Shown here: piece by piece, positions 24,738 through 33,577 of the stretch
Layout of the letters: each line of letters starts with the position of its first letter
Numbering within the stretch: the stretch's first letter is position 1
Origin: Rhizobiales bacterium 62-17
GTDB lineage: Bacteria > Pseudomonadota > Alphaproteobacteria > Rhizobiales > Beijerinckiaceae
NCBI GenBank assembly: GCA_001898965.1
Contig: MKVW01000009.1
Coordinates: 248,001-312,000 of the forward strand
Reading direction: 5' to 3'
DNA: 64,000 bases
Translations under genes and position numbers: made by a program
The notes under the pieces: model-generated
What the model saw: only the letters and a program-made list of their open reading frames with translations
What the model was told of the DNA's origin: nothing
Databases searched by the model: none

Positions 24738-24755
24738 GGATATTCCGCCACAGTC

Positions 24756-25673
24756 CTACGGGTCGGGAGAGCGCCAGCCGAACACATCGTCCTTGATGTT
24801 GGCGTGAACGAGCTGTTGCAGCAGATCGCGCAGGCCCTCGAAAGCGCGCTGCTTGATCGCCGAATTGACGACCAGCCCCATCGTCATGCTGAGCACCGGA
24901 TCGACGACGCGGCGAAAGCCGAACTGCCCCGAGCGGATCGCATCGATATACAGGGCTTTCGGCACCACCGCGCAAAAGCCCTGACCTTCGATCATCGCCC
25001 GCTTGGCATTGGCGGGCTCGACCTCGAGCTTGATTTCCAGATGCAGCTTGCGCTTGAACGCCACCTCTTCGATCCGGCGGCGCGTCGCATGGCTGCGCGG
25101 ATCGAGCACCAGAGGGAAGCGCGCGATCTCATCGAACGGCACGTCGCCGGCACCGGCATCGACCAGGCTCGAGATGCCGACCAGGACGAGATCTTCCGAA
25201 TACAAAGGCACGGTCACGACCGTCTCATTGTTGATGACGCGGTAGCACAAGGCCGCGTCCAATCGTCCGCGCGCGACGAGGTCCAATAGCTCGTCGCTGG
25301 AACCTTGCTGCACTTGAATGGTGAGCGGCGGATGCGATTGCGCCGAGACCGTCAACAGTTGCGGCACCAAGGTCACGCCGGGCGTCGGCGTCACACCCAG
25401 AGAAAGCGCATAGCCCATCTCGCCCTGCACCGCCTTTTCGGCGCGGTCCATGGCGGCCAGCAATTCGCGCGCATGCGGCAGCAGCCGATCGCCGGCCTCC
25501 GTCAGCGCGACGCCCCGCGCCAGGCGACGGAACAAAGGCTGATTGGCCCAAGCCTCGACTTCCTTGATCCGGCTGCTGAGAGAAGGCTGCGAAATACCCA
25601 GCTCGCGCGACGCGGCGACGAAACTTCCCGCCTCGGCCACTTTGACGAAATATTTCAGATGCCGGATATCCAA
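24756..25673 (-). CDS. LysR-family transcriptional regulator (CbbR/NAC-like)
   Basis: 305 residues from TTG 25673, chosen because GAGGAAA lies 5-8 bases upstream and the protein then starts at the usual DIRHLKYFVKVAEAGSFVAASRELGISQPSLSSRIKEVEAW; readings extended to 25766 add a Pro/Arg-rich stretch unlike any LysR. The effector domain follows with LGVTPTPGVTLVPQLL and a hinge at DAALCYRVIN. It is convergent with the Bug gene at 23614 and is the nearest regulator to the double T-N11-A boxes at 23456-23515. Rare TTG initiation may keep its level low. Inducer unknown, likely an aromatic acid or pathway product. Confidence 0.88.
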   Translation of the reverse strand: MDIRHLKYFVKVAEAGSFVAASRELGISQPSLSSRIKEVEAWANQPLFRRLARGVALTEAGDRLLPHARELLAAMDRAEKAVQGEMGYALSLGVTPTPGVTLVPQLLTVSAQSHPPLTIQVQQGSSDELLDLVARGRLDAALCYRVINNETVVTVPLYSEDLVLVGISSLVDAGAGDVPFDEIARFPLVLDPRSHATRRRIEEVAFKRKLHLEIKLEVEPANAKRAMIEGQGFCAVVPKALYIDAIRSGQFGFRRVVDPVLSMTMGLVVNSAIKQRAFEGLRDLLQQLVHANIKDDVFGWRSPDP

Positions 25674-25814
25674 ACGCGTTTCCTCGGAATGCTGCTCTGT
25701 TTTACCGTGGGGCAGTCGATGCGGGCTAGGCCGCGTCGAAGAGCGAAGGGCGTGGGGTGATACCACATGCGTTCACCAGTCTCCCTGCGCTGCTTGGCAG
25801 CTTCGGGAGATCAC

Positions 25815-25864
25815 CCTACGCCTTCGGTTTCAGGTGGCCTGCCACCCGAAGCCGAAGGCGTAGG
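25815..25864. repeat. Inverted repeat downstream of tRNA-Arg
   Basis: CCTACGCCTTCGG at 25815 faces CCGAAGGCGTAGG ending at 25864, with a smaller GGTGGCctGCCACC-like centre. On the minus strand it follows the tRNA 3' end almost directly, so it may end tRNA transcription or be an inserted repeat. No other copy was seen. Confidence 0.5.
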
Positions 25865-25865
25865 A

Positions 25866-25942
<77 letters not shown>

Positions 25943-25964
25943 GGGCGCGGAGGACCCACGGCGC

Positions 25965-26840
25965 ATGCTGTTTAGCACAGGGGCTGCAAATGAAAAGTTG
26001 CGGACGGCGCTGTTCGCCGCCGCGCTGCTGGCGCCGATAAGCTTCGCCACGGCGCAAACGTCGCAAGCCCGGCAGGAAACCTGCGATCGCCCGGTGGGGG
26101 AACCCGTCGACGTCACCGATGTCACCGTCCATCTCGAATTGAAACTCGCCGACAAAAGGCTCATCCGCATTGCCGGCATCGAGCCCGCGCGGGCGACCAA
26201 GACCGATCCGCGCCTGGCCGAGAAAGCCCGCGCCGATCTGGCGCTATGGACGGTCGGCGCGCAGGTGGCGCTCACCGCGCTTGATCCGGCGACCGACCGC
26301 TGGGGCCGGGAACGGGCGCGCGCCTTCTTGGCGCCCGAACAGCTTTCGCTCGCCAATGCCCTGATCGAGGCCGGCTGGGCGCGGGTCGATCCGCTGAGCG
26401 AGGCTGGCCCCTGCCTGAAACCGCTCCTCCAGGCCGAAGCCGGCGCGCGCGCCGCCCGCCACGGCCTGTGGGCCGATCCGGCCTACGCGCCTCTTGATCA
26501 GGCCCAAGATCCCGACTTTTCCGGCGTCGCGGGGCGGGTCGCCCTGGTGTCCGGCGTGGTCGCCAACGTCAATGCCGGGCGGGCCAGAACCTTCATCAAT
26601 CTCGGCAAAAGCCGGCAAAAATCCCTTACTTTGACCGTTTCGGCTCGAAATCTCAGGACTTTCACGGCCGCCGGGCTCGATCCCAAGAGCCTCGCCGGCA
26701 AGACCATCCAGGCGCGCGGCCTGATCGACACCCGGTTTGGCCCGCGCATGGAACTGCACGTGCCCGGCGCCGTCGAAATCCTCAAAGACGCCGCCAGCGA
26801 CGGCTGGCATCGCGCTGTCCCGGCCAAGTCCGGGCCTTAA
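25965..26840 (+). CDS. Exported SNase-like (thermonuclease fold) protein, probably not a standard nuclease
   Basis: 291 residues from ATG 25965; an in-frame TTG a few codons on would give a cleaner signal peptide (RTALFAAALLAPISFATAQ). Residues 48-171 resemble a staphylococcal nuclease OB fold: LADKRLIRIAGIEPARATKTDPRLAEKARADL, then DRWGRERARAFL and ANALIEAGWARVDP. The usual GID-x-PE catalytic segment reads GIEPARA, so key acidic residues are missing or shifted. Residues 186-272 look like a second OB-type domain (GRVALVSGVVANVNAGRARTFINLG). Two Cys (40, 150) could form a disulfide. It starts 22 bases from the tRNA on the opposite strand. Catalytic activity is uncertain. Confidence 0.72.
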   Translation: MLFSTGAANEKLRTALFAAALLAPISFATAQTSQARQETCDRPVGEPVDVTDVTVHLELKLADKRLIRIAGIEPARATKTDPRLAEKARADLALWTVGAQVALTALDPATDRWGRERARAFLAPEQLSLANALIEAGWARVDPLSEAGPCLKPLLQAEAGARAARHGLWADPAYAPLDQAQDPDFSGVAGRVALVSGVVANVNAGRARTFINLGKSRQKSLTLTVSARNLRTFTAAGLDPKSLAGKTIQARGLIDTRFGPRMELHVPGAVEILKDAASDGWHRAVPAKSGP

Positions 26841-26950
26841 CGTCGCGCCTCATAATCCCGGCTTGGCGGCGGTTCCCCTAGCCACTATGGTCCGCCGCAT
26901 CGCAGCCGGCGGCGTCGCGGACCTGCTGCTCAATCATACAATCGCCCCGG

Positions 26951-28321
26951 ATGCTGTTCCAAAGCCAGCCGTTCATTCTGATCTTCATGCCGCTGACGCT
27001 CGCCGCCTATTGGCTGGCGGTGTCGAGCGAGCGACTGCGCCATTACGCTTTGATCGCCGCCTCGCTGGTGTTCTACGCCTGGTGGGACGTGCGCTTCCTG
27101 CCGCTGCTCCTAGCGCAGATCGGCCTCACCTGGCTGTTGGCGCGCTGGTCGAACAAAGGCCGCCGCCTGCCGGTGATCGTGCTCGGCATTCTCATCAATC
27201 TCGGCTCGCTCGCCACCTTCAAATATCTCGACTTCCTCATCAACTCGCTCGATGCGATCACCGGCTGGCATTTGCCGCGCTCCGGCCTGATCCTGCCGAT
27301 CGGCATCAGCTTCTTCTCGTTTCAGCTCATCTCCTATCTGGTGGATCTGCGTCGTGGCGATGCGCCGCTCTATCCGCTGCGGCCGTTCGCGCTGTTCGTG
27401 CTCGTGTTCCCGCATCTGATCGCCGGGCCGATCGTGCGCCACAACGAGCTGGTGCCGCAATTCTCACTCGATCCGCGCCGGCCCGGCCTCGCGCAACGCT
27501 TCGCCATTGCCGGCGTCTTGTTCACGCTCGGTCTCGCCAAGAAAGTGCTCGTCGCCGATCAGCTCGGCCCCGTTGCCGATCGGCTCTATGAGAAGGCGAC
27601 GCATACGGTGTTGACCTTCGGCGAAGCCTGGACGGCGGCGCTGGCTTTCACCTTCCAGCTCTTCCTCGATTTTTCCGCTTACACGGAAATGGCCATCGGC
27701 ATCGCCTTGATGTTCGGCCTGCTGCTGCCGGAAAATTTCAACCGCCCCTATCTCGCAACATCGCTGCGCGATTTCTGGCGGCGCTGGCACATCTCGCTGT
27801 CGAACTTCATCCGCGATTATCTTTACATTCCGCTGGGCGGCAGCCGCCATGGCGAGCTGCGCTATGTCTGGGCGACGATCATGTCCATGGCGATCTGCGG
27901 TCTGTGGCATGGCGCCGGCTGGACCTATGTGGTGTGGGGCGTGTGGAATGGCGTCGGTCTCGTCATCTGCCGCTATTGGCAGCGCTTCGGCCGCCCGATG
28001 CCGGTGCTGCTGGCCTGGTTCGTCACCATGCTGTTCGTCATCGTCGGCTGGGTGATTTTCCGCGCCGTGGACTTCACCTCCGCCGGTTCGATCCTGGCTT
28101 CAATGGTGGGCGCCAACGGCTTGACCGGCCGGCTCGAAGCCTGGCGCATGATGCTGGTCGCCACCGCCATCGCCATGCTCATTCCCTCCGCTCATCAGTT
28201 GAAGGAGCGCTATATTTTCCCGAGCGTACCGCTCGCCATCGTCGTCGCCGTCATCGCGGTCATCTGCGTCCTTGAAATCGGCAAGGGCGCGCCGACGCCC
28301 TTCATCTACTTCCAGTTCTGA
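26951..28321 (+). CDS. MBOAT-family O-acyltransferase (AlgI-like)
   Basis: 456 residues with about 10-12 membrane spans. MBOAT landmarks: ILPIGISFFSFQLISYLVD, HLIAGPIVRHNELVPQF, and the conserved LRDFWRRWHISLSNFIRDYLYIPLGGSRHG with GLWHGAGWTYVVWG; the His of GLWHG is the catalytic candidate. The AlgI/PatA/DltB branch O-acetylates exopolysaccharide or peptidoglycan, moving acyl groups across the inner membrane. It works with a periplasmic SGNH-type partner, and the gene 16 bases downstream encodes a protein of that kind. The modified polymer is not identifiable from this window. Confidence 0.92.
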   Translation: MLFQSQPFILIFMPLTLAAYWLAVSSERLRHYALIAASLVFYAWWDVRFLPLLLAQIGLTWLLARWSNKGRRLPVIVLGILINLGSLATFKYLDFLINSLDAITGWHLPRSGLILPIGISFFSFQLISYLVDLRRGDAPLYPLRPFALFVLVFPHLIAGPIVRHNELVPQFSLDPRRPGLAQRFAIAGVLFTLGLAKKVLVADQLGPVADRLYEKATHTVLTFGEAWTAALAFTFQLFLDFSAYTEMAIGIALMFGLLLPENFNRPYLATSLRDFWRRWHISLSNFIRDYLYIPLGGSRHGELRYVWATIMSMAICGLWHGAGWTYVVWGVWNGVGLVICRYWQRFGRPMPVLLAWFVTMLFVIVGWVIFRAVDFTSAGSILASMVGANGLTGRLEAWRMMLVATAIAMLIPSAHQLKERYIFPSVPLAIVVAVIAVICVLEIGKGAPTPFIYFQF

Positions 28322-28337
28322 TCATGCAGTTCTAACC

Positions 28338-29471
28338 ATGCTCACCACATTGCGCACAGGATTGACGAACTGGATCGCCACCAAACGCGGCGACGCCGAA
28401 CATGATGCGGCCGACGGCGCACGCTGGCGCCGCTTCGGCAAGGCTCTGTTCGGCACGTTTATCGGCGGGCTTGCCGCCTGCGCCGCTTTCATTCTGATCG
28501 TCGATCCCTATCAGGTGGTGCCGTTTTCACCACCGATGCCGCGCCCCAACATCGACACCAGCCAGCGCCATTTCTATCCGGCGATCATCCGCCACGGGAA
28601 CTACGATTCGATCATCGTTGGCAATTCGATGATCCGCCTGTTCGATCCCGACCGGCTCGACAAGACCTTCGGCAGCCGCCTCGCCAATGTGGCGATGAAT
28701 GCCGCGACACCGTGGGAGCAGATGCAGATGGCCGATCTGTTCCTGCGCGTCAAAGGTCCGCCGAAGGTGATGATCGTCGGCCTCGATCACTGGTGGTGCG
28801 ACGAGCGCGCCGATCAGCCCGATCGCAAGCTGACCATCCGCGCCTTTCCCGACTGGATGTTCGACGACAATCCGTGGAACGATTTTCTTTATCTGTTGAA
28901 CGGCAAGACCATCGAGACGGCGGCGCGCATCGTCATGACCAATCTCGGCCATGGCCGCATCCGCCTGCAACCGAACGGCTTCAGCGTCTACACACCGCCC
29001 GACGACACCTATGATCTCGCCGCCGCGCAACAGCGCATCTGGGGCGATCGCCCGCATGTCATCACGCCGGTGACGCCGCCCGTCGTCCTCACCGAGGCGG
29101 AACGCGCCACCTTGCGCTTCCCGGCGCAGGATTGGCTCGATGCGATTTTGAACCGCGAAGGCGATCGCACGCGCACCGTGCTGATCTGGCTGCCGACCCA
29201 TATTTCGACTTTGCCGGCGCCGGGTTCCCGCGACGCGGCGGTGGAAGCCGCCTGCAAGGCCGACATGGATGCGATCGCCCGGCGCCATCAGGCCACCGTC
29301 GTCGACTGGCGCATCGATTCGCCGCTCAACCGCAACGACGCCACCTTCTGGGATCCCTATCATCACAGGCTCCCTGTCGCTCAGCGGATCGAGGACGATC
29401 TGGCGAAGGCACTCGCCGGCAAGGACGCGGCCGATGACGGCGCCTGGACCGTGCGCGTGCGCGGTCGTTAA
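28338..29471 (+). CDS. Membrane-anchored SGNH-like protein, partner of the MBOAT acyltransferase
   Basis: 377 residues from ATG 28338; reading back to 28272 runs into the MBOAT gene. One N-terminal span (FGTFIGGLAACAAFILIVDPY, about 38-58) is followed by a periplasmic domain. YDSIIVGNSMIRLFDPD resembles SGNH block I with Ser in GNS, and the late FWDPYHHRLPVAQRI supplies the Asp-x2-His of block V. MIVGLDHWWCDE is a further conserved stretch. This layout matches proteins found beside AlgI-type MBOATs, which complete acyl transfer to a polysaccharide (AlgJ/AlgX role). The pair forms a two-gene unit. Confidence 0.78.
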   Translation: MLTTLRTGLTNWIATKRGDAEHDAADGARWRRFGKALFGTFIGGLAACAAFILIVDPYQVVPFSPPMPRPNIDTSQRHFYPAIIRHGNYDSIIVGNSMIRLFDPDRLDKTFGSRLANVAMNAATPWEQMQMADLFLRVKGPPKVMIVGLDHWWCDERADQPDRKLTIRAFPDWMFDDNPWNDFLYLLNGKTIETAARIVMTNLGHGRIRLQPNGFSVYTPPDDTYDLAAAQQRIWGDRPHVITPVTPPVVLTEAERATLRFPAQDWLDAILNREGDRTRTVLIWLPTHISTLPAPGSRDAAVEAACKADMDAIARRHQATVVDWRIDSPLNRNDATFWDPYHHRLPVAQRIEDDLAKALAGKDAADDGAWTVRVRGR

Positions 29472-29731
29472 AACCGAAGTGAAGAAACATTCACCCGTGC
29501 AGTGCGTCAGCGCACATCGAAACGAGCGTCCGGCTTTATGAAAACTGAAAAAGCTCTGGAGCAACGGTAAGAAATCTTCCATCGTGCCATGGCAGGATGG
29601 AATTCCTTCGTTCTGCCGTCGCGGGAGCCCGTTCTCACGCCATGAGTTGCAACCTCGACCATTTTCGCGCGCGGATCGGTCGATTTTCGCCACAGGTTGA
29701 ACTCAATCCTATGGTCTGCCGTTATAAACCT

Positions 29732-31216
29732 ATGAATTCGTTCACCTACCCTTTTTCCCGATCATTCAAGACCCGGCTGGCCTGCGTGGCTCTTGTGCTG
29801 GCCTTGGCCGGCTGCGCCACATTTGACCCCGACAACAATCAGCAGCCGCAGGGGCCGGCCGTGCCGTCGCAGGCGCCGCGCACCACCGGCAACGAACCGC
29901 GCGGCACTGCCGAACATCGCCAGCTCGTCTCCATGTTCGGTGGCGAATACAGGGCACCGGCGGCCGAACAGCTGCTGAATCAGATCCTCGCGAAACTGGC
30001 GGCGGCCGAAGAAAATCCCGGTCCTGCCTATCGTGTCACGATCCTCAATTCGCCCGTCGTCAACGCCTTCGCTCTGCCGTCCGGCAATATCTATGTGACG
30101 CGCGGCCTGCTGGCGCTCGCCAACGATTCCTCCGAGGTCGCCGCGGTGATGGCCCATGAGATCGGCCACGTCACCGCGCGCCATGCTTTCCAGCGCGAGG
30201 AAGCGCTGAAGACCAGCGAATTGCGCAGCCGCGTCACCAAACAATTGCAGAGCCGCGAACGCAGCGAGGAAATCACCGCCTTCGACAAGCTCACCCTCGC
30301 CGGCTTCACCCGCCAGCAGGAATTCGACGCCGATCTGATCAGCGTGCGCAATCTCGGCCGCGCCGGCTACGATCCCTATGGCGCTGCGCGCTTCCTGCAG
30401 GCCTTGAGCCGCTCGACGGCGATGCGCGCCGCTCTGCTCGGCAATCGCAACAGCGATCAGCAGCCCGACATCATGTCGACCCACCCCTCGACGCAGGAGC
30501 GCATCGAGCGCGCCCGCAACGCCGCCCGCCAATTCGGCGCGCCGGGCATGGGCGCCATCGATCGCGAGGCCTATCTCAACGCCATCAACGGCATCGACTT
30601 CGGCGACGATCCGGCCGACGGTATCGTGCGCGGCCGCCGCTTCGCCCATGGCAAGCTCGGCTTCGCCTTCACCGCGCCCGATGGCTTCACCTTGGAGAAT
30701 ACGGCGCAGGCGGTGCTTGGCGTCGCCGCCGGCGGCTCGGAAGCGCTGCGCCTCGACAATGTCCGTCTCGGCGAAGAGCAATCGCTGGAGGCCTATCTCG
30801 GCACCGGCTGGGTCGCCGGCCTCGATCAGGCGACGATCCAGACCCTGACCATCAACGGCCTGCCGGGCGCGACCGCCACCGCGACGGAAAACGACTGGCG
30901 CTTCCGCGTCGCCGTCATCCGCATGGGCGGCGATGTCTTCCGCATCATCTTCGCCAGCAAAAATCTGACGCCCGATACGGACAAAAAGTTCCTGGCCGCC
31001 ATCAACTCGTTCCGGCGTCTGCCGCAGCAGGAAGCGCGCGGCCTGCGGCCCCTGCACGTCGCCATCGTCGCGGCGCAGGGCGGCGATACGATCTCCAGCA
31101 TGGCGCAGCGCATGGCCATGACCGATCGCAATCTCGACGTCTTCCTGCTGATCAACGGCTTGCAGCGCGGCGCCAGCCTCGAGCCCGGGCGCCAGTACAA
31201 GATCGTCGTCGAATAG
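29732..31216 (+). CDS. M48 zinc metalloprotease lipoprotein with C-terminal LysM-like region
   Basis: 494 residues from ATG 29732, chosen because it gives a proper lipoprotein leader with lipobox LAGC (Cys 28); earlier in-frame starts lengthen the leader. The metalloprotease domain carries HEIGH at 142-146 (HExxH), with the downstream Glu in RQQEFDADLISVRNLGRAGYD and STHPSTQERIERA, as in BepA/YfgC. About residues 435-494 resemble LysM (LHVAIVAAQGGDTISSMAQRM...NGLQRGASLEPGRQYKIVV), suggesting peptidoglycan binding. BepA-like proteins degrade or help fold outer-membrane assembly substrates. A terminator follows. The 260 bases upstream hold no gene. Confidence 0.93.
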   Translation: MNSFTYPFSRSFKTRLACVALVLALAGCATFDPDNNQQPQGPAVPSQAPRTTGNEPRGTAEHRQLVSMFGGEYRAPAAEQLLNQILAKLAAAEENPGPAYRVTILNSPVVNAFALPSGNIYVTRGLLALANDSSEVAAVMAHEIGHVTARHAFQREEALKTSELRSRVTKQLQSRERSEEITAFDKLTLAGFTRQQEFDADLISVRNLGRAGYDPYGAARFLQALSRSTAMRAALLGNRNSDQQPDIMSTHPSTQERIERARNAARQFGAPGMGAIDREAYLNAINGIDFGDDPADGIVRGRRFAHGKLGFAFTAPDGFTLENTAQAVLGVAAGGSEALRLDNVRLGEEQSLEAYLGTGWVAGLDQATIQTLTINGLPGATATATENDWRFRVAVIRMGGDVFRIIFASKNLTPDTDKKFLAAINSFRRLPQQEARGLRPLHVAIVAAQGGDTISSMAQRMAMTDRNLDVFLLINGLQRGASLEPGRQYKIVVE

Positions 31217-31234
31217 AAGGCCTTGCAGGCAACA

Positions 31235-31262
31235 AAAAACCCGGCTCGCAAGCCGGGTTTTT
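31235..31262. terminator. Bidirectional terminator between M48 and CarD genes
   Basis: AAAAACCCGGCT (31235-31246) pairs with AGCCGGGTTTTT (31251-31262), loop CGCA. A-tract and T-tract on both sides mean it can end transcription of both convergent genes. Confidence 0.93.
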
Positions 31263-31299
31263 CTTGAGCGTTGCAGCGCGGATATCCGCGCAATTTGCC

Positions 31300-32667
31300 T
31301 TAAGCGGCGGCTTCGATCTCGCCGTCGTTATCCGCATCGCTATCCGTATCGCCATCAGCATCGGAAGCCGCTTCGGAACGGGAACCGCGACGCGGGCCCT
31401 TTTCGAGATGTTGCTCGATCAGCTTGAGCGATTCGGTCTCGGTCAGTTTCTGCACGACACCGACTTCGCGCGCCATGCGATCGAGCGCGGCTTCATAGAG
31501 CTGCCGTTCGGAATAGGACTGCTCGGGCTGCGCTTCGGAACGATAGAGGTCGCGCACCACTTCGGCGATCGCGACGAGATCGCCCGAATTGATCTTCGCC
31601 TCATATTCCTGCGCGCGGCGCGACCACATGGTGCGCTTGATGCGGGCACGACCGGTCAGCGTGTCGAGGGATTTCTGCACGGTCGCCGCATCCGACAATT
31701 TGCGGATCGCGCCCGACAGAACCTTCGGCAGCGGCACCTTCAAGGTCAGCTTATCCTTGAGGAAGCTGATCACATAAAGCTCCAGCTTATGGCCGGCGAC
31801 TTCCTGCTCCTCGGTGGCGATGATCTGGCCGACACCATGGGCGGGATAGACAATGTATTCATGCGTCTTGAAGCCGGTCTTGCCCGGCTTGCCGCCAGCA
31901 ACGGCGGCGGCCGGCTTGACGATCGGCGGGAAGGGCTGACGCGACGCGCCAAAGCGGCCCGGCGGCAGACCAGGACGCGACGGCACGGGCGCGCCGGCGA
32001 CAGGGCGCGGCGCGGCCGGTTGAACGGACGGTTTCACCTCAGCAGCCGGTTCGATCTTGGCCTTGGGCGCAGCCGCCGGCTTCGCGGCTTCGGTTTTCAC
32101 CGGCGCGGGCTTGGCGGCGGCTTTCACGGCCGGCTTGGTTTCGACCTTGGCTTCCACTTTGGCCTCGGTGGCCTTGGTGGAGACTTTCGCCGCCGGCTTT
32201 ACCGGAGCGGCGGATTTGGCCGGCACCTTGTCCTTGGCAGGGGGCGCCGCGTCTTTCGCTTGCTGAGGTTTCTTCACGATTGTTGTCTTGTTCTCTTGCT
32301 TGGGAGGTGCCGCAGGCTTCTTGCCAGGAACAGGTTTAAGAACCTGTACTGGAGCAGCCTTAACTGTTGTTCCGGCGGATTTTTTGTCGACCTTGACCTC
32401 GGCAGGCGCCTTCCCCGTCACCGGCTTGGCAACCGGTTTGACTGTCGCCGACTTGGCCGCCGGCTTCGTGACATGCTTGGCCGCTGCCTTGGCGACATCT
32501 TTCGCCTTGCTGACCGTTTTTTCCGTCGCCGCCGCCTTCAACTTGACCTTTTCCGCCTCGGACTTATTGGTTTTCCCGGACAGCCCGGTTTTGACCTTTT
32601 CCTTGCTGGACGAACGTGCCATAGCCTTGGCTTTGACAGTCTTGGTCGTTTTCTTGGTCGACGACAT
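31300..32667 (-). CDS. CarD-family transcription factor with a long histone H1-like N-terminal tail
   Basis: 455 residues; ATG 32667 follows AGGAG at 32675-32679. Residues 265-425 are a CarD core: GFKTHEYIVYPAHGVGQIIATEEQEVAGHKLELYVI is the RNA-polymerase-interacting domain, and LTGRARIKRTMWSRRAQEYEAKINSGDLVAIAEVVRDLY the helical DNA-binding part. Before it stand about 264 residues almost wholly of Lys, Ala, Pro, Val and Thr (KPAAK, KAAAKPAPVK repeats), like bacterial histone H1-type tails. The last 26 residues are acidic. CarD stabilises open promoter complexes and is near universal in this order at roughly 170-250 residues, so this tail is unusually long. No frameshift is seen; the reading frame is continuous. 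Confidence 0.93.
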   Translation of the reverse strand: MSSTKKTTKTVKAKAMARSSSKEKVKTGLSGKTNKSEAEKVKLKAAATEKTVSKAKDVAKAAAKHVTKPAAKSATVKPVAKPVTGKAPAEVKVDKKSAGTTVKAAPVQVLKPVPGKKPAAPPKQENKTTIVKKPQQAKDAAPPAKDKVPAKSAAPVKPAAKVSTKATEAKVEAKVETKPAVKAAAKPAPVKTEAAKPAAAPKAKIEPAAEVKPSVQPAAPRPVAGAPVPSRPGLPPGRFGASRQPFPPIVKPAAAVAGGKPGKTGFKTHEYIVYPAHGVGQIIATEEQEVAGHKLELYVISFLKDKLTLKVPLPKVLSGAIRKLSDAATVQKSLDTLTGRARIKRTMWSRRAQEYEAKINSGDLVAIAEVVRDLYRSEAQPEQSYSERQLYEAALDRMAREVGVVQKLTETESLKLIEQHLEKGPRRGSRSEAASDADGDTDSDADNDGEIEAAA

Positions 32668-33128
32668 ACTCGATACTCCTGGTTACCCCGCTGTGGAGAC
32701 GGGGTGATTTTCCGGATGACAGAGGCCATCCGGTTAGGTAGAAGCAGCGCTCACATGGGAACTGAGCGCCGATTACCCAAACAAAAACAGTAATTAATTG
32801 CTCGCTCGTTCGGACCGACAACAGCGCCCACCAAAGGGCTGTCACATGTCGGCAAAAAAACAGCCCCGGAAAACCGGAGCGGCCTCCTGTAGCGGCGGGT
32901 CCTCGGTAAGCGGAATTAACGACTGTTAAAAAGAGGTATAGCACAAAATACTGCTGGAATCAAAGAATTCCAGCATGGAGCCGTGGTTTGGCCATGTGCA
33001 AAGGTTAACGCCTTACCACCGCAATGGCGTTGATTGTCGCAATTCACTGGAATTGATGGCGGAACTTCGCCGGCGGCCTCGGCCACCCGGCACCAGGGGC
33101 CGGGGCGGCAGGGTCAAAATGCCGTAAT
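32668..33128. other. Intergenic region of 461 bases between carD-type gene and fdxA
   Basis: No gene is supported here. The part nearest CarD is its leader, with an ACCCCG/CGGGGT hairpin at 32685-32705 just before the ribosome site. A perfect inverted repeat, TGCTGGAAT (32952-32960) with ATTCCAGCA (32967-32975), lies downstream of fdxA on the minus strand and could be a weak terminator. Local AT content is above the flanking genes, consistent with CarD promoter sequence, but no clear -35/-10 pair was found. Confidence 0.5.
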
Positions 33129-33467
33129 TTAGTCGCCGTCGCCCGGCTTATCCGAGAAATAAGCCTCGAATTTTCCCTCTTTTCCGTCGAATTCCTTGGC
33201 GTCGGCCGGCGCATCTCGCTTGATCGTGATGTTGGGCCAGTTCTTGACCATGTCGGCGTTCAGCTTGAGCCATTTGTCGAGGCCAGGCTCCGAATCGGGC
33301 TTGATCGCCTCGGCCGGGCATTCCGGCTCGCACACGCCGCAATCGATACATTCGTCGGGATGGATCGCCAGCATGTTCTCGCCCTCGTAGAAACAGTCCA
33401 CGGGGCACACTTCGACGCAGTCCATATACTTGCACTTGATGCAATTCTCTACGACGACATAGGTCAT
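33129..33467 (-). CDS. fdxA: Seven-iron ferredoxin FdxA ([3Fe-4S][4Fe-4S])
   Basis: 112 residues. Cys positions 9, 12, 17, 21, 25, 40, 43, 46 and 50 match Azotobacter ferredoxin I with an offset of one: Cys 9, 17 and 50 would hold the [3Fe-4S] cluster and Cys 21, 40, 43 and 46 the [4Fe-4S] cluster, with 12 and 25 free. The sequence [44 protein letters not shown] is diagnostic. It is a cytoplasmic low-potential electron carrier. It follows the S4-domain gene on the same strand with a 110-base gap, a conserved neighbourhood in Hyphomicrobiales. Confidence 0.95.
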   Translation of the reverse strand: MTYVVVENCIKCKYMDCVEVCPVDCFYEGENMLAIHPDECIDCGVCEPECPAEAIKPDSEPGLDKWLKLNADMVKNWPNITIKRDAPADAKEFDGKEGKFEAYFSDKPGDGD

Positions 33468-33577
33468 CAGTCTCTCCTCGCGCCCACGGCGCGGTCATTC
33501 ACAGGGGCTTTACGCCTGCTGGCTGACTTCGGCCAGCCTCTTGGCGCAATGCGGCGGCGATTGCAACCCTGATCGCC

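Noticed and set aside
31264..32793. Gly/Arg/Phe-rich frame opposite the CarD gene
   Set aside because: Product of reading the Lys/Ala-rich tail backwards; CarD core on the other strand is unmistakable.
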